DNA from: Marinitoga hydrogenitolerans DSM 16785
Lineage (GTDB): Bacteria > Thermotogota > Thermotogae > Petrotogales > Petrotogaceae
DNA length: 54,344 nucleotides
NCBI RefSeq assembly: GCF_900129175.1
Contig: NZ_FQUI01000011.1
Coordinates: 1 to 54,344, forward strand
Reading direction: 5' to 3'
Shown here: positions 7,561 through 17,377 of the stretch, in pieces
How the letters are laid out: the number at the start of each line of letters is the position of its first letter
How positions within the stretch are numbered: the first letter of the stretch is position 1
The notes under the pieces: generated by a model
Told to the model about the DNA's origin: nothing
The model's database searches: none
What the model saw: only the letters and a program-made list of their open reading frames with translations
Made by a program: the position numbers and the translations under genes

Positions 7561-8979
7561 TTATTTTATTTCTGCAATATGTAAGAAATTAGTTTTACTG
7601 GAAAATCCATATGGAATACCCGCAGTGAAAATGATTTTTTCCCCTGATTGAACTAATCCTTCATTTTTTAATGTTTGTTTTACTATGTAGAGCATTGTAT
7701 CAGTACTTACAAATTCATTAACAATCATAGGTTTTACGCCCCACACAAGTGCTAATCTGTTATAAGTTTTTTCAGAGTGAGTCACAGCTATAATATTAAC
7801 ATTTTCTCTATATCTGGAAACAGCTCTTGCAGTATCACCTTTATCTGTAACTGCAACAATAGTTTTAATTCCAGCAGAAATAGCGATTTCATTTGCGGCT
7901 TTTGATATAGCGTTTGTGGTTGAATCGTCATCATCAAAATCGAAATACCATGCACCATAGTGATTAAGGTATGGTTCTGTTTCTCTTGCAACTCTATCCA
8001 TGACTTTTACAACTTCTAGAGGATATTTTCCTATAGATGTTTCTCCAGATAACATAACTGCATCAGTTCCATCTAAAATAGCATTTGCAATATCTGTAGT
8101 TTCAGCTCTTGTTGGTACAGGATTTTCTATCATAGTTTCAAGCATTTGAGTTGCAGTAATAACAGGTTTTGATTTTTTATTAGCAATACTAATAATTTTT
8201 TTCTGTAATACGGGTATTTTTTCAGCCTCAACCTCAACACCTAAATCTCCTCTAGCAACCATTACTCCATCAGACAATTCGATAATTTTCTCAAGATCAT
8301 TATCAATGGCTTGTTTGGTTTCTATTTTACTAATAATCTGAGCATCTAAAGCATTTAACGATTTTAAAATTTCGCGCATTTCAATAACATCTTCTGGTTT
8401 TCTTACAAAAGATAAAGCAAAATAATCAACTTCATTTTCAATACCAAATTCAATGTATTTTTTATCTTTTTCAGTTAAAGCAGGAATTTTAATATCAGCT
8501 CCAGGAGCATTTATACCTCTTCTATGTGTAATAGTAGAAGTGTTTATAACTCTGGTTTTAATATTTAAATCATCAGATTCAATAACTTCTAATTTTAATT
8601 TCCCATCATTAACAAGTATTAAATCTCCAGGTTTTACATCTTTTGGTAATCCTTTATAATTAATTGAAACTTTTGTTTCATCACCAATAACATCTTCTGT
8701 AGTCAAAATAAATTCTTGACCTTCTTGTAATGTAACTTCATCTTTGTTGAATTTGCCTGTTCTTATTTTTGGCCCAGCTAAATCCAGCAATATAGCAATG
8801 GGTTTGTCAAATTCTTTTCTCACCTTTTTTATTGTTTCGATCCTTCTTTGGTGAACTTCTGGATTTTCATGAGAAGTGTTTAATCTCAAAACATCTGCTC
8901 CAGCTTTAATTAATTCTCTTATCATTTCTTCTGATTCTGTTACAGGACCAATGGTAGCAACAATTTTTGTTTTTCTCAT
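7561..8979 (-). CDS. pyk: Pyruvate kinase
   Basis: A 472-residue pyruvate kinase, which converts phosphoenolpyruvate and ADP to pyruvate and ATP at the end of glycolysis. Visible are the N-terminal KIVATIGP, the substrate and metal region MVARGDLGVEVEAEKIP, the conserved ITATQMLETMI and PTRAETTDIANAILDGTDA, and the C-terminal allosteric domain ending at the usual length, without the extra PEP-utilising domain of some Bacillus enzymes. The gene lies 11 bases downstream of pfkA and is probably co-transcribed with it, with ATTTTTGC-rich DNA absent between them. Confidence 0.96.
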   Translation of the reverse strand: MRKTKIVATIGPVTESEEMIRELIKAGADVLRLNTSHENPEVHQRRIETIKKVRKEFDKPIAILLDLAGPKIRTGKFNKDEVTLQEGQEFILTTEDVIGDETKVSINYKGLPKDVKPGDLILVNDGKLKLEVIESDDLNIKTRVINTSTITHRRGINAPGADIKIPALTEKDKKYIEFGIENEVDYFALSFVRKPEDVIEMREILKSLNALDAQIISKIETKQAIDNDLEKIIELSDGVMVARGDLGVEVEAEKIPVLQKKIISIANKKSKPVITATQMLETMIENPVPTRAETTDIANAILDGTDAVMLSGETSIGKYPLEVVKVMDRVARETEPYLNHYGAWYFDFDDDDSTTNAISKAANEIAISAGIKTIVAVTDKGDTARAVSRYRENVNIIAVTHSEKTYNRLALVWGVKPMIVNEFVSTDTMLYIVKQTLKNEGLVQSGEKIIFTAGIPYGFSSKTNFLHIAEIK

Positions 8980-8990
8980 ATAATCACTCC

Positions 8991-9959
8991 TTAAGATAAT
9001 GTGTTTACTAAGTCTATTAATTTAGGATCTAAAACCTTTTTTTCGCTTAAGACTTTTTCAAGTGGAACAGTAACTGTTTGGCCTTTTTCTAAAGCAACCA
9101 TAGTTCCAAATTTTCCTTCTAAAAGAAAGTTTACTGCAGAATATCCCATTCTTGAAGCTAATATTCTATCAAATGCGGTTGGAGAACCCCCTCTTTGTAT
9201 ATGACCTAAAATGGTTATTCTTGTTTCATAACCTATTTTATTTTCAAAATGTCGTGCTACAGAATAAGCACTGGCAGCTCCTTCAGCGACAACAACAATA
9301 CAATTTATTTTTCCCCGTTTTCTTTCTTGCCAAATTCGATCTGTTAATTCATTATAATCAACAGGAACTTCTGGAATTATAACAGCTTCAGCGCCGACAG
9401 ATAAACCAGACATTAAAGCAATATATCCAGAACCCCTTCCCATAACTTCAACTATAAAAGCTCTTTCATGAGAAGATGCAGTATCTTTTAATTTTTGCAT
9501 AGCATCCACAGCAGTATTCAAACATGTATCAACACCTATTGCCATATCTGTATCAGGAATATCGTTGTCTATGGAGGCTGGAATACCAATAACAGGAATA
9601 TTATGTTCTTCAAATAATAGTTTAGCACCTGTTAAACTACCTTCACCACCTATAACAACCAAACCATCAACTTTTAAATCCTTTAAATTTCTTGCAGCTT
9701 CAGCTCTAATTTCTGGATTTTTAAATTCAGGGACTCTTGCAGTTCTTAAAATAGTGCCACCTTTTTCCATAATTCCACCAACAGATGAATAACTTAATTC
9801 GACAAAATCTTTATCTAAAATTCCAGCATATCCTTTGTAAAAGCCTATAACTTCTATATTTTTTGATGCGGCAGTTCGTGTTACGGCTCTTACAGCAGCA
9901 TTCATCCCAGGAGCATCTCCACCGCTGGTAATAATTCCAATTTTTTTAATTTCAGGCAT
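8991..9959 (-). CDS. pfkA: 6-phosphofructokinase (ATP-type)
   Basis: A 322-residue PfkA-family kinase that phosphorylates fructose 6-phosphate in glycolysis. Motifs are [21 protein letters not shown] with catalytic Asp131, MGRGSGYIA and [14 protein letters not shown]. The Mg/ATP motif usually written GGDGS reads GGEGS here (Glu106), and the usual PGTIDND reads PASIDND; both are mild departures. A Gly follows the GGEGS core as in ATP- rather than PPi-dependent enzymes (inferred). AAGGAGGGAT precedes the ATG. It is the first gene of pfkA-pyk. Confidence 0.93.
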   Translation of the reverse strand: MPEIKKIGIITSGGDAPGMNAAVRAVTRTAASKNIEVIGFYKGYAGILDKDFVELSYSSVGGIMEKGGTILRTARVPEFKNPEIRAEAARNLKDLKVDGLVVIGGEGSLTGAKLLFEEHNIPVIGIPASIDNDIPDTDMAIGVDTCLNTAVDAMQKLKDTASSHERAFIVEVMGRGSGYIALMSGLSVGAEAVIIPEVPVDYNELTDRIWQERKRGKINCIVVVAEGAASAYSVARHFENKIGYETRITILGHIQRGGSPTAFDRILASRMGYSAVNFLLEGKFGTMVALEKGQTVTVPLEKVLSEKKVLDPKLIDLVNTLS

Positions 9960-10039
9960 AAAAATATCCCTCCTTATATTATTAAACGCAAAAATCTATG
10001 AATATATGAAATTTTTTTCATTTATTGCCATTTATTGTT

Positions 10040-10100
10040 ATTATACCACGTTTTTTATAAAATTTCTTTTCTTTATAAATACAAATTTTAGATGTATAAT
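10040..10100. promoter_or_regulatory. Divergent promoter region for pfkA and the gcv operon
   Basis: The minus strand has TATAAT at 10045-10040, about 80 bases before pfkA. The plus strand has TATAAT at 10095-10100, 22 bases before the DUF2007 start. Neither has a strong -35 box. No glycine-riboswitch-like structure fits in the short leader of the gcv side. Confidence 0.45.
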
Positions 10101-10122
10101 ACAATTAAGCGAGGTGATTTTT

Positions 10123-10338
10123 ATGTGGAAATTATTAAAATCTCACATTAATGATTTTGAAGCGCAGATTATAAAACAATTATTAGAATCAGAGGGGGTT
10201 AATGTTTTAGTAAAATCTCCTAGAGAAATTGGAATAGGAAGAGAATTTTTTGGTAATGGAACTATTATGAATTTATATGTAGATGAAAATGATTTTGAAA
10301 AAGCAAATGAGATATTAGAAAATAAGGAGGCTGACTGA
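10123..10338 (+). CDS. DUF2007-type small protein
   Basis: A 71-residue protein. It starts MWKLLKSHINDFEAQIIKQLLESEGVNV with the middle and end GIGREFFGNGTIMNLYV and DEDDFEKA-like ENDFEKANEIL. This is the ACT/PII-like fold called DUF2007, found as a putative signal-transducing domain with unknown ligand. The ATG at 10123 follows GAGGTGATTTT; an in-frame upstream ATG lies before the promoter and is rejected. Its TGA overlaps the gcvT ATG by one base. Being the first gene of the glycine cleavage operon suggests, but does not show, a link to glycine or one-carbon metabolism. Confidence 0.75.
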   Translation: MWKLLKSHINDFEAQIIKQLLESEGVNVLVKSPREIGIGREFFGNGTIMNLYVDENDFEKANEILENKEAD

Positions 10339-11444
10339 TGGGAAATTTAAAAAGGACACCGCTTTTTGAAGAACATGTAAGATTAGGAGCGAAAATGGTT
10401 CCATTTGGTGGTTGGGAAATGCCTGTATGGTATTCTTCTTTAAAAGAAGAACATAATGCTGTAAGAAATAATGTAGGAATATTTGATGTGTCTCATATGG
10501 GAGAAATTGATATTAAAGGAAAAGAAGCAGCAAAATTTGTAAATTATCTAATAACAAATAATGTTGAAAAAATTAAACATGGTGAGATAGTTTATTCGCC
10601 AATGTTAAATGAAAATGGTGGTATAATCGATGATTTATTAGCTTATAAATATTCAGACACACATGTTTTATTAGTTGTAAATGCTTCAAATATTGAAAAA
10701 GATTATAATTGGATATTAAAACAGTCAGAAAAATTCGAAGTTAATGTAACAAATATTTCAGACGAAACAGCACAAATTGCTGTTCAAGGTCCAAAAGCTG
10801 AAGAAATGTTACAAGAAATATCAGGGGTTGATTTGAAAGAAATTTCATATTATAATTTCACTGAAGGAAGAATTAATGGAATAAAATGTTTAATTTCAAG
10901 AACTGGCTATACAGGTGAAGACGGTTTTGAAATTTACTTGGATAAAGAAGCTGCGGTTCCCATGTGGAGAAAATTAATAGAATTGTTGTCTAAATATGAT
11001 GGTAAACCGGCAGGATTAGGTGCGAGGGATACATTAAGATTGGAAGCTACCTATTTATTATATGGAAATGATATGACAGATGAAATTACCCCTTTTGAAG
11101 CAGGACTCAAATGGGCAGTTGATATGGAAAAAGATTTCATTGGTAAAGAAACATTATTAAAAGAAAAAGAAGTTGGAATTAGAAGAAGATTAAAGGGCAT
11201 AGAAATGTTAGAAAAAGGTATACCAAGACATGGTTACAAAATTTTTGTTGAAAATGAAGAAGTAGGATTTATTACAAGTGGAACAATGTCTCCAACATTG
11301 GAGAAGCCGATAGCCTTGGCTATGTTAAATAAGCCATATTATAAAAAAGATACAGAAATAGAAGTAGAAATTAGAGGTAAAAGAGTGAAAGCAAAAGTAA
11401 TAAAAACACCATTTTATAGAGGTAGTGTAAAAAACAGAAAATAA
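10338..11444 (+). CDS. gcvT: Glycine cleavage system T protein (aminomethyltransferase)
   Basis: A 368-residue T protein that moves the methylene group from the aminomethyl-lipoyl arm of GcvH to tetrahydrofolate, releasing ammonia. The N-terminus MGNLKRTPLFEEHVRLGAKM, the block GVFDVSHMGEI-like NVGIFDVSHMGEI, the folate-site run SRTGYTGEDGFEIY and GLGARDTLRLEA are typical. Length is standard. The start codon overlaps the DUF2007 stop, with GGAGG inside that gene. It is followed by gcvH after 17 bases. The operon lacks lpd, the fourth component (L protein). Confidence 0.96.
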   Translation: MGNLKRTPLFEEHVRLGAKMVPFGGWEMPVWYSSLKEEHNAVRNNVGIFDVSHMGEIDIKGKEAAKFVNYLITNNVEKIKHGEIVYSPMLNENGGIIDDLLAYKYSDTHVLLVVNASNIEKDYNWILKQSEKFEVNVTNISDETAQIAVQGPKAEEMLQEISGVDLKEISYYNFTEGRINGIKCLISRTGYTGEDGFEIYLDKEAAVPMWRKLIELLSKYDGKPAGLGARDTLRLEATYLLYGNDMTDEITPFEAGLKWAVDMEKDFIGKETLLKEKEVGIRRRLKGIEMLEKGIPRHGYKIFVENEEVGFITSGTMSPTLEKPIALAMLNKPYYKKDTEIEVEIRGKRVKAKVIKTPFYRGSVKNRK

Positions 11445-11461
11445 CTTAGGAGGGTATGAAA

Positions 11462-11821
11462 ATGAAAAAATTTACAAAAACTCACGAATGGGTAGATGTA
11501 GAAGGTAAAATTGCTACAATAGGTATTACAGTGCATGCTGCAGAAGAATTAGGTGATGTAACTTTTGTTGAATTACCAGAAGAAGGCAAAGAGATAAAAA
11601 AAGGAGAAGTACTTTGCGCTGTAGAATCAGTTAAATCTGCTAGTGATGTTTACTCTCCTGTATCAGGAAAAGTTATTGAAGTAAATACAGAATTGGACGC
11701 ATCTCCTGAAATAATTAACGATGATGCAGAAGGAAAAGGCTGGATAGTAAAAATAGAACTTTCAGATGAAAGTGAATTAGATGAATTATTAACAGAAGAA
11801 GAATATAAAAACTCATTATAA
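11462..11821 (+). CDS. gcvH: Glycine cleavage system H protein (lipoyl carrier)
   Basis: A 119-residue carrier protein that shuttles the aminomethyl group between the P, T and L proteins on a lipoyl arm. The lipoyl lysine is Lys58 in AVESVKSASD. KFTKTHEWV at the start and the SPVSGKV hairpin are characteristic. Two ATGs lie six bases apart. The second (11462) is chosen because AGGAGGG ends seven bases before it, whereas the first is too close to that ribosome site. Confidence 0.95.
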   Translation: MKKFTKTHEWVDVEGKIATIGITVHAAEELGDVTFVELPEEGKEIKKGEVLCAVESVKSASDVYSPVSGKVIEVNTELDASPEIINDDAEGKGWIVKIELSDESELDELLTEEEYKNSL

Positions 11822-11825
11822 TCTT

Positions 11826-11845
11826 AGGCCCGGATTTCCGGGTCT
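11826..11845 (+). other. Intra-operon hairpin between gcvH and gcvPA
   Basis: CCCGGA and TCCGGG pair around a 2-base loop (11829-11842), flanked by further G-T and G-C pairs. The following bases TCTTTGAAATTTT make a poor T-tract. It may act as an mRNA processing or stability element or a leaky terminator that adjusts H versus P protein levels. Confidence 0.4.
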
Positions 11846-11873
11846 TTGAAATTTTAAGAGTGAGGTGAAATAG

Positions 11874-13232
11874 GTGAAAAATTTTCCATATATACCACAT
11901 ACAGAAGAAGATATTAAAGAAATGATGAAAGTAATAGGTATTAATGATATAAAAGAATTATATAAAGATGTACCGAAATTATTTGAAGGAGAACTAAATT
12001 TACCATCATCAAAATCAGAAATTGAAGTAAAAAGAGAATTACAAGAATTGTCAAAAAGAAATATTAATTTAGAAGATTATGCTATGTTTAGAGGAGCGGG
12101 TATATATAAGCATTATATTCCTTCAGCTGTCTATCAATTAGCAACTAAAAGGAATTTTTTAACAGCATATACACCATATCAAGCAGAAGTTTCTCAAGGA
12201 ACTTTACAAGCATTATACGAATTTCAAACAGCTATTTGTGAATTAACAGGTATGGAAGTTGCTAATTCTTCTATGTATGATGGTGGGACGGCTGTTGCTG
12301 AAGCTATATTAATGGCATCAAGAGTGAATAAAAAATATAAAGCATTGGTAGCGAAAACATTACATCCAGAGTACATTGAAGTATCAAAAACATATACAGA
12401 ATCTCAAAATATAGAAATTGAATTAGTAAATTATGATAAAAAAACAGGAAGAATAGATTTAGATGATTTGAAATCTAAAATAGATGATAATACGAGTTCT
12501 GTTGTAATTTCATATCCAAATTTCTTTGGAATTATTGAAAATATTAAACAGATAAAAGAAATATTACCTGAAAAAGTATTGTTAATAGTAAATGCATATC
12601 CAATTGCATTAGGATTATTAGAAGCGCCAGGGAATTTAGGTGCAGATATAGTTGTTGGTGAAGGACAATCATTAGGAAACTATATGTCGTTTGGAGGTCC
12701 AACATTTGGATTTTTTGCATCAAAAAAGAAATATATAAGACAAATGCCTGGAAGAATTATTGGTGAAACAGTTGATGCAGAAGGAAAAAGAGGTTTTGTA
12801 ATGGTATTACAGACTAGAGAACAACATATTAGAAGAGCAAGAGCTACATCAAATATTTGTTCTAATCATGCATTAATGGCAGTGATTTCTTCAGTATATT
12901 TGAGTATAATTGGAAGAGAAGGATTAAAAGAAATAGCATATCAAAATTATCAGAAAGCGCATTATTTAGCAAGAAAATTAATTGAATCAGAAAAATTTGA
13001 ACCAGTATTTGAAGGTGAATTTTTTAATGAATTTGTTATTAAACCTCTATTTGATTTGAACAAATTTAATGATATTTTATTTGAGGAGAAGTTTATAGGT
13101 CCTATTAATTTGGGTAATTTTTATAAAGAAATTAATAATACTGCTTTATTCTGTGTTACTGAGTTAAATACAAAAGAAGAAATTGATTATTTGATTTCTA
13201 AGGTAGGTGAAGTAGATGAAATTAATCTTTGA
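11874..13232 (+). CDS. gcvPA: Glycine dehydrogenase (decarboxylating) subunit 1
   Basis: A 452-residue N-terminal half of the split P protein, the PLP enzyme that decarboxylates glycine and loads GcvH. The N-terminus has [15 protein letters not shown]; further typical blocks are [33 protein letters not shown] and [19 protein letters not shown]. It starts at a GTG preceded by GAGGTGA. The PLP lysine lies in the partner subunit. The stop overlaps gcvPB by 17 bases, so translation is probably coupled. Confidence 0.95.
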   Translation: MKNFPYIPHTEEDIKEMMKVIGINDIKELYKDVPKLFEGELNLPSSKSEIEVKRELQELSKRNINLEDYAMFRGAGIYKHYIPSAVYQLATKRNFLTAYTPYQAEVSQGTLQALYEFQTAICELTGMEVANSSMYDGGTAVAEAILMASRVNKKYKALVAKTLHPEYIEVSKTYTESQNIEIELVNYDKKTGRIDLDDLKSKIDDNTSSVVISYPNFFGIIENIKQIKEILPEKVLLIVNAYPIALGLLEAPGNLGADIVVGEGQSLGNYMSFGGPTFGFFASKKKYIRQMPGRIIGETVDAEGKRGFVMVLQTREQHIRRARATSNICSNHALMAVISSVYLSIIGREGLKEIAYQNYQKAHYLARKLIESEKFEPVFEGEFFNEFVIKPLFDLNKFNDILFEEKFIGPINLGNFYKEINNTALFCVTELNTKEEIDYLISKVGEVDEINL

Positions 13233-14643
13233 AAAGGATAAATATGGAAGAACTGCGTTTTCTCTACCGAAATTAGATGTTCCTGAAACAAAAATTGAAT
13301 TAGAAGAAGAATTATTAAGAAAAGAAGATCCGGGATTGCCTCAAGTACATGAATTAGAAATTGTTAGGCATTATAACGAATTAGAAAGAAAAAACCATTC
13401 TGTAGACAGCGGATTTTATCCTTTGGGATCGTGTACAATGAAATATAATCCGATGTTAAATGAAGAAATGGCAGGAATGTTTAATAATATACATCCATAT
13501 TTAGATGAAGAACATATTCAAGGAGCTCTTGAGTTGATGTATAATCTTCAAAAACACCTGGGAGAAATAACGGGTATGGATGCGATAACTTTACAACCCG
13601 CTGCTGGAGCTCATGGTGAATTAACAGGAATGCTTATTGTAAGAAAATATATAGAAGATAATGGTTATACAAATAAAACAAAAGTTATTTTACCCGATTC
13701 AGCTCATGGAACTAATCCAGCTTCTGCAAAAATGGCAGGATTTGATGTTTTAGAAGTAAAATCAGGACCAGATGGAAGAGTAGATTTAGAAGAATTTAAA
13801 AAAGTTATGGATGATAGTGTTGCTGCGATAATGTTAACAAATCCAAATACACTTGGTTTATTTGAAAAAGATATATTAGAAATTGCAAAATTAGCTCATG
13901 AGCATCACGCTTTATTATATTATGACGGAGCTAATTTAAATGCTATTATGGGTAAAGTAAGACCAGGAGATATGGGATTTGATATAGTTCATTTAAATTT
14001 ACATAAAACATTTTCAACTCCACACGGAATGGGTGGTCCTGGAAGTGGCCCTGTAGGTGTGAAAGAAAAGCTTAAGAATTACTTACCAAAGCCTATTGTA
14101 GATATAAATGAAGATGGGAAATATTTCTTTAATTATGATATTCCGAAAAGTTGTGGTAGATTAAGAACATTTTATGGAAATTTTGGAGTAATGGTTAGAG
14201 CATATACTTATATTTTAATGATGGGAAAAGAAGGATTGAAATTTGCAAGTGAAATGGCTGTTTTAAATGCTAATTATTTAAGAAAAAAATTAGAGAAGGA
14301 TTTTAAAATAGCATTTGATGATGTATGTAAACACGAATTTGTAATTGATGGAACATTTTTAAAAGAATATGGAGTTAAAACTTTAGATTTTGCAAAAAGA
14401 TTATTAGATTACGGTATACATCCACCAACAATTTATTTCCCTTTAATTGTACATGAGGCGATGATGATTGAACCTACTGAAACAGAGTCAAAAGAAGAGT
14501 TGGATCACTTTGTGGAAGTTATGTATAAAATATTAGAAGAAGCTAAAACAGATCCTGAAATATTAAAAGAAGCACCGTATAATACACCAGTTAGAAGATT
14601 AAACGAAACTGTTGCTAATAAACAATTGAAACTTAGAGGATAA
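13216..14643 (+). CDS. gcvPB: Glycine dehydrogenase (decarboxylating) subunit 2
   Basis: A 475-residue catalytic C-terminal half of the split P protein. The PLP Schiff-base lysine is Lys264 in [13 protein letters not shown], followed by the glycine-rich GGPGSGPVG loop. Other signs are [12 protein letters not shown] and [11 protein letters not shown]. It pairs with GcvPA to form the active (alpha-beta)2 P protein. It is the last gene of the operon and is followed by a strong terminator. Confidence 0.96.
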   Translation: MKLIFEKDKYGRTAFSLPKLDVPETKIELEEELLRKEDPGLPQVHELEIVRHYNELERKNHSVDSGFYPLGSCTMKYNPMLNEEMAGMFNNIHPYLDEEHIQGALELMYNLQKHLGEITGMDAITLQPAAGAHGELTGMLIVRKYIEDNGYTNKTKVILPDSAHGTNPASAKMAGFDVLEVKSGPDGRVDLEEFKKVMDDSVAAIMLTNPNTLGLFEKDILEIAKLAHEHHALLYYDGANLNAIMGKVRPGDMGFDIVHLNLHKTFSTPHGMGGPGSGPVGVKEKLKNYLPKPIVDINEDGKYFFNYDIPKSCGRLRTFYGNFGVMVRAYTYILMMGKEGLKFASEMAVLNANYLRKKLEKDFKIAFDDVCKHEFVIDGTFLKEYGVKTLDFAKRLLDYGIHPPTIYFPLIVHEAMMIEPTETESKEELDHFVEVMYKILEEAKTDPEILKEAPYNTPVRRLNETVANKQLKLRG

Positions 14644-14666
14644 TATATTAGAGAAAATAATTTAGT

Positions 14667-14699
14667 ACGCCATTCTATGATTGGAATGGCGTTTTTTTT
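14667..14699 (+). terminator. Terminator of the gcv operon
   Basis: The stem ACGCCATTC / GAATGGCGT with an 8-base loop is followed by eight T. Confidence 0.88.
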
Positions 14700-14705
14700 A
14701 TTGAT

Positions 14706-14738
14706 TTATAATAAAAATTAATAAAAGCTCATGCATTT
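14706..14738 (+). repeat. Imperfect repeat, copy A
   Basis: TTATAATAAAAATTAATAAA followed by AGCTCATGCATTT. A related block lies at 17342-17377 with AATCAATAAAAGCCCATG. Both copies directly follow a terminator and bracket the decayed block between them. Identity is moderate and the AT bias makes chance similarity possible. Confidence 0.35.
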
Positions 14739-14818
14739 AAGAATGTAATTATTTATATTAAATTAATATATAATTAGTAATGTAAAAAGAACTATAAAAT
14801 AAATATTAGTTAAATTTA

Positions 14819-14913
14819 TGCTATAATAAAAAAGAAAGCCAAAGTATGATTAGAATAGATGCATATAGGTATATGGAGGCGATTTAGTGAAAAAACTATT
14901 GAATAATAATTAG
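14819..14913 (+). other. Extended -10 promoter and an 8-codon ORF in a 400-base gap
   Basis: The gap between gcvPB and the ATPase gene (14644-15041) holds the terminator, repeat copy A, an extended -10 box (TGCTATAAT, 14819-14827) and, 60 bases on, GGAGGCGATTTA followed by GTG. That start opens an 8-codon frame, MKKLLNNN, ending at 14913. This may be the stub of a lost gene or a leader peptide. Nothing else is seen in the gap. Confidence 0.3.
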
Positions 14914-15041
14914 AACATTTTTTTCGTGGTTTTTGTGGAGTATAATCATATTTTTTCATTATAAAAATTGAATTTATTCCAGAAATATGTTATTATTATA
15001 TATGATATAAGGAATAAAGTCAAAACAATGGGGTGATTTAT

Positions 15042-16250
15042 TTGGAATTTTTAATAAAATTATCAAGAAAGAAAGTAGAAAACATTAATATAATAACTAA
15101 AAGATACTTATATGATAAAATAGATATCAACAATAGATTAATAGGAATATTAGGCGCTAGGGGTACTGGAAAAACGACTCTTATGTTACAATTAATTAAA
15201 GAAAAGTATGATTTGTCAGAAACTATATATATGAGTTTAGATCATATATTCTTTTTAGAAAATAATTTAATTAATGTTATTGAAAGTCTTTATACACGGT
15301 ATGGAATAAAAAATTTTTTTTTAGATGAAATACATAAGTATAAAAATTGGGAACAGGAAATCAAAAATATCTATGACTTTTACGATGATATTAAAATTAT
15401 TTTTTCCGGCAGTTCAAGTATTAATATTAAACAAGCTAAATATGATCTTTCAAGAAGATGTGTTACATATATTCTAAATGGATTATCTTTTAGAGAATTT
15501 TTAAATATTAAATATGGTGAAAAGTATAAACCTTACGACTTTCAGGAATTAATAGAGAATTATCGAGATATAGCCTTTAATATAGCCGAAAATAGTAAAA
15601 TCCTTCTGGATTTTCAGGAATATTACAAGTATGGATATTATCCTATATATTTTGAAAATAATAAATCTATAATTTCTAAAATAATAAATATGTATGAAAA
15701 AGTTATATATGAGGATATTGTTGAAGTGGCAAACTTAAATACTGAAAATCTAATTGTTTTAAAAAAACTTATATATTTCATTGCAACTATGCAGCCTGGG
15801 AAAATTAATATAAACAATTTGAGTAAAAACTTAAAAAAAGATAATAAAACTATTATTCATTTTGTTTCAAAATTAGAAGATGCGGGATTGTTAAATCTAT
15901 TACCAAAAAAAGGAGTAGGTGGAACTTTAGTAAGAAGCCCCGAAAAGATATATATAGAAAATGGAACGCTATATAATGCGATAAATGAAGAAATTAGAAA
16001 TAATCTTAATATAGGAAATTTAAGAGAGATTATTTTCATTAACCAAATTAAAAATAGCAATCAGAATATAAGATATAGTAAAGAAATAGGAGATTTTAAA
16101 GTTAATGGTTATTATTTTGAAGTCGGAGGAAAAAACAAAGGAAAAAAACAGATAAAAGATAAAATAGAAATTTCTTTTATTATAAAGGATGATATATTAT
16201 ATGGAGAAAAAGGAATAATTCCGTTATATCTTTTTGGGTTTCTATATTAA
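15042..16250 (+). CDS. AAA ATPase with C-terminal DUF4143-type domain
   Basis: A 402-residue ATPase of the type common in prokaryotic accessory regions. Walker A is GARGTGKTT, Walker B is FFLDEIHKY and sensor 1 is IIFSGSSS, all in the first 150 residues. A winged-helix-like middle and a C-terminal region (FEVGGKNKGKKQIKD) resembling a degenerate PD-(D/E)XK fold of DUF4143 follow. The function of the family is not established. GGGGTGAT lies best before a TTG at 15042; a GTG nine bases upstream overlaps that site. The gene looks intact but stands among gene remnants and has no partner. Confidence 0.75.
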   Translation: MEFLIKLSRKKVENINIITKRYLYDKIDINNRLIGILGARGTGKTTLMLQLIKEKYDLSETIYMSLDHIFFLENNLINVIESLYTRYGIKNFFLDEIHKYKNWEQEIKNIYDFYDDIKIIFSGSSSINIKQAKYDLSRRCVTYILNGLSFREFLNIKYGEKYKPYDFQELIENYRDIAFNIAENSKILLDFQEYYKYGYYPIYFENNKSIISKIINMYEKVIYEDIVEVANLNTENLIVLKKLIYFIATMQPGKININNLSKNLKKDNKTIIHFVSKLEDAGLLNLLPKKGVGGTLVRSPEKIYIENGTLYNAINEEIRNNLNIGNLREIIFINQIKNSNQNIRYSKEIGDFKVNGYYFEVGGKNKGKKQIKDKIEISFIIKDDILYGEKGIIPLYLFGFLY

Positions 16251-16446
16251 TAAAAAATTTCAAATACATTTTATTTAGTATATAAAAAGTTTTGATTTTT
16301 TAAAATAAAATGATATAATTTAAATATAGTAAATGTTAAAATTTTATGTAAAATAGTATCGGTTAGATATTAAAAAATATAGTCTAAGTTTAAAATTGAA
16401 ATACAAAAAACATTAATTAAAAAAGAATTGTTGAATATATGAATAA
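16251..16446 (+). other. Intergenic AT-rich stretch
   Basis: No gene or clear signal beyond a TATAAT-like hexamer near 16313. It precedes a frameshifted remnant. Confidence 0.3.
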
Positions 16447-16682
16447 TTCTACGATTGTTTTTACATATATTTGGATTATAAAAATAACATTAATATAGGT
16501 GATAAATCTCCTGAGGAATATCAGAAATTTTAACTAAAGAACTCACTGTAGCAGAAATAAATCAAATTTACAAAGAATATGATTTTCCAAAAAAATTCTG
16601 GAAAATGAATTATTATGAATTTTTAAAAGAAAGAAGAAAATTAATGGCAAGAAGGCTTAGAAAATACTTTGAAAGTTTATAA
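16447..16682 (+). pseudogene. Frameshifted C-terminal remnant of an unknown protein
   Basis: Two overlapping frames make one degraded coding stretch. The first reads through YLDYKNNINIGDKSPEEYQK and hits TAA at 16531. The second continues in another frame with LTKELTVAEINQIYKEYDF and then EFLKERRKLMARRLRKYF to a TAA at 16682. A shift near 16530 and the lack of any N-terminal part show that it is broken. The tail (a FLKERRKL-type helix) resembles ends of restriction-associated proteins such as DUF262 types, but this is weak and the family is not recognised with confidence. Confidence 0.45.
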
Positions 16683-16715
16683 AATTAGTTTATATATTTA
16701 AAAGAGGTGTTTCTT

Positions 16716-16796
16716 TTGAATGAGCAAATGATATTTGATAATAAAGTCAATAAAGTTGGAGAAAGTATAAAAATAAATATTTCTGTAATTAAATAA
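16716..16796 (+). CDS. Short ORF of 26 codons, unknown
   Basis: A TTG start preceded by AAGAGGTGT opens a 26-codon frame beginning MNEQMIFDNKVNKVGESIKI and ending at TAA. No family is recognised. It lies between two remnants, so it is more likely the N-terminal stub of a lost gene than a functional peptide. Confidence 0.25.
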   Translation: MNEQMIFDNKVNKVGESIKINISVIK

Positions 16797-16823
16797 AGTT
16801 TAAAAGAAAGGGGAAAAAAGGTT

Positions 16824-17027
16824 ATGCCACTATCACTAATAGAAGAATTGCCAGAAATTGTAAAAGAAGGAAAAGTAGAAGCTGAGAAAATTCTTGAAAA
16901 GATCGAAAAAAGGAATGAGCTTAGGCTTCAAACGAATGAATTAGTAATTCTCAATAAAGATGAAGTGAATATTTTTGGAAACATAATTGAAAATATTGAT
17001 TTAAAGGCACAAAATGATTCTTTCTGA
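16824..17027 (+). pseudogene. N-terminal remnant of a type III-like DNA methyltransferase
   Basis: A 67-codon frame with a good ribosome site (AAAGGGG). Its start PLSLIEELPEIVKEGKVEAE, followed by LQTNELVI, matches the conserved opening of large site-specific adenine DNA methyltransferases (Mod-like) as I recall them. It stops long before the region where the SAM-binding and DPPY motifs should be, and no later in-frame part is seen. It is therefore a truncated stub, probably of a former restriction-modification system. Confidence 0.5.
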
Positions 17028-17126
17028 TTTTACTTGATAAAAAACGAATATAATATCCATACCATATGAATTTCAATAAATACCAAGTAATAATAAATCA
17101 TTTTGATTTAAATGGAGTAATAATAA

Positions 17127-17312
17127 AGTTTTTTCCAAAAAGCTTCAAGTAATTTCAGAAAGAACCACCGTTCACTTGACGCAATATCTCAAATAAAAGA
17201 AAAGAAGTATTATGAAAAATACATAGATAATGCAAATGAAATCTATTTAATAGGAGTAAATATCAATTCTGAAAAAAGAAATATTGATGATTATATAATT
17301 GAAAAAATATGA
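17127..17312 (+). pseudogene. C-terminal remnant of an AAA-ATPase-like / PD-(D/E)XK protein
   Basis: An open stretch without a start codon ends at TGA 17310-17312. It carries SLDAISQIKEKKYYEKYI and IYLIGVNINSEKRNIDDYII, the typical tail of proteins with an N-terminal AAA-ATPase-like domain and C-terminal DUF1703 nuclease-like domain. The ATPase part and most of the nuclease part are missing. Its own terminator follows. Confidence 0.6.
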
Positions 17313-17337
17313 CTCCAGCTTTTGCTGGAGTTTTTTA
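17312..17337 (+). terminator. Terminator after the DUF1703-like remnant
   Basis: ACTCCAGC / GCTGGAGT with a TTTT loop, followed by six T. Confidence 0.85.
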
Positions 17338-17341
17338 TTAT

Positions 17342-17377
17342 TTTATAATAAAAAAAATCAATAAAAGCCCATGTGTT
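17342..17377 (+). repeat. Imperfect repeat, copy B
   Basis: The partner of the block at 14706-14738: TTATAATAAAAAAAATCAAT followed by AAAAGCCCATG. It lies directly after a terminator, as copy A does. Confidence 0.35.

Noticed and set aside
9960-10122. Glycine riboswitch before the gcv operon
   Set aside because: The leader between the -10 box and the first gene is about 15 bases, too short for the aptamers.
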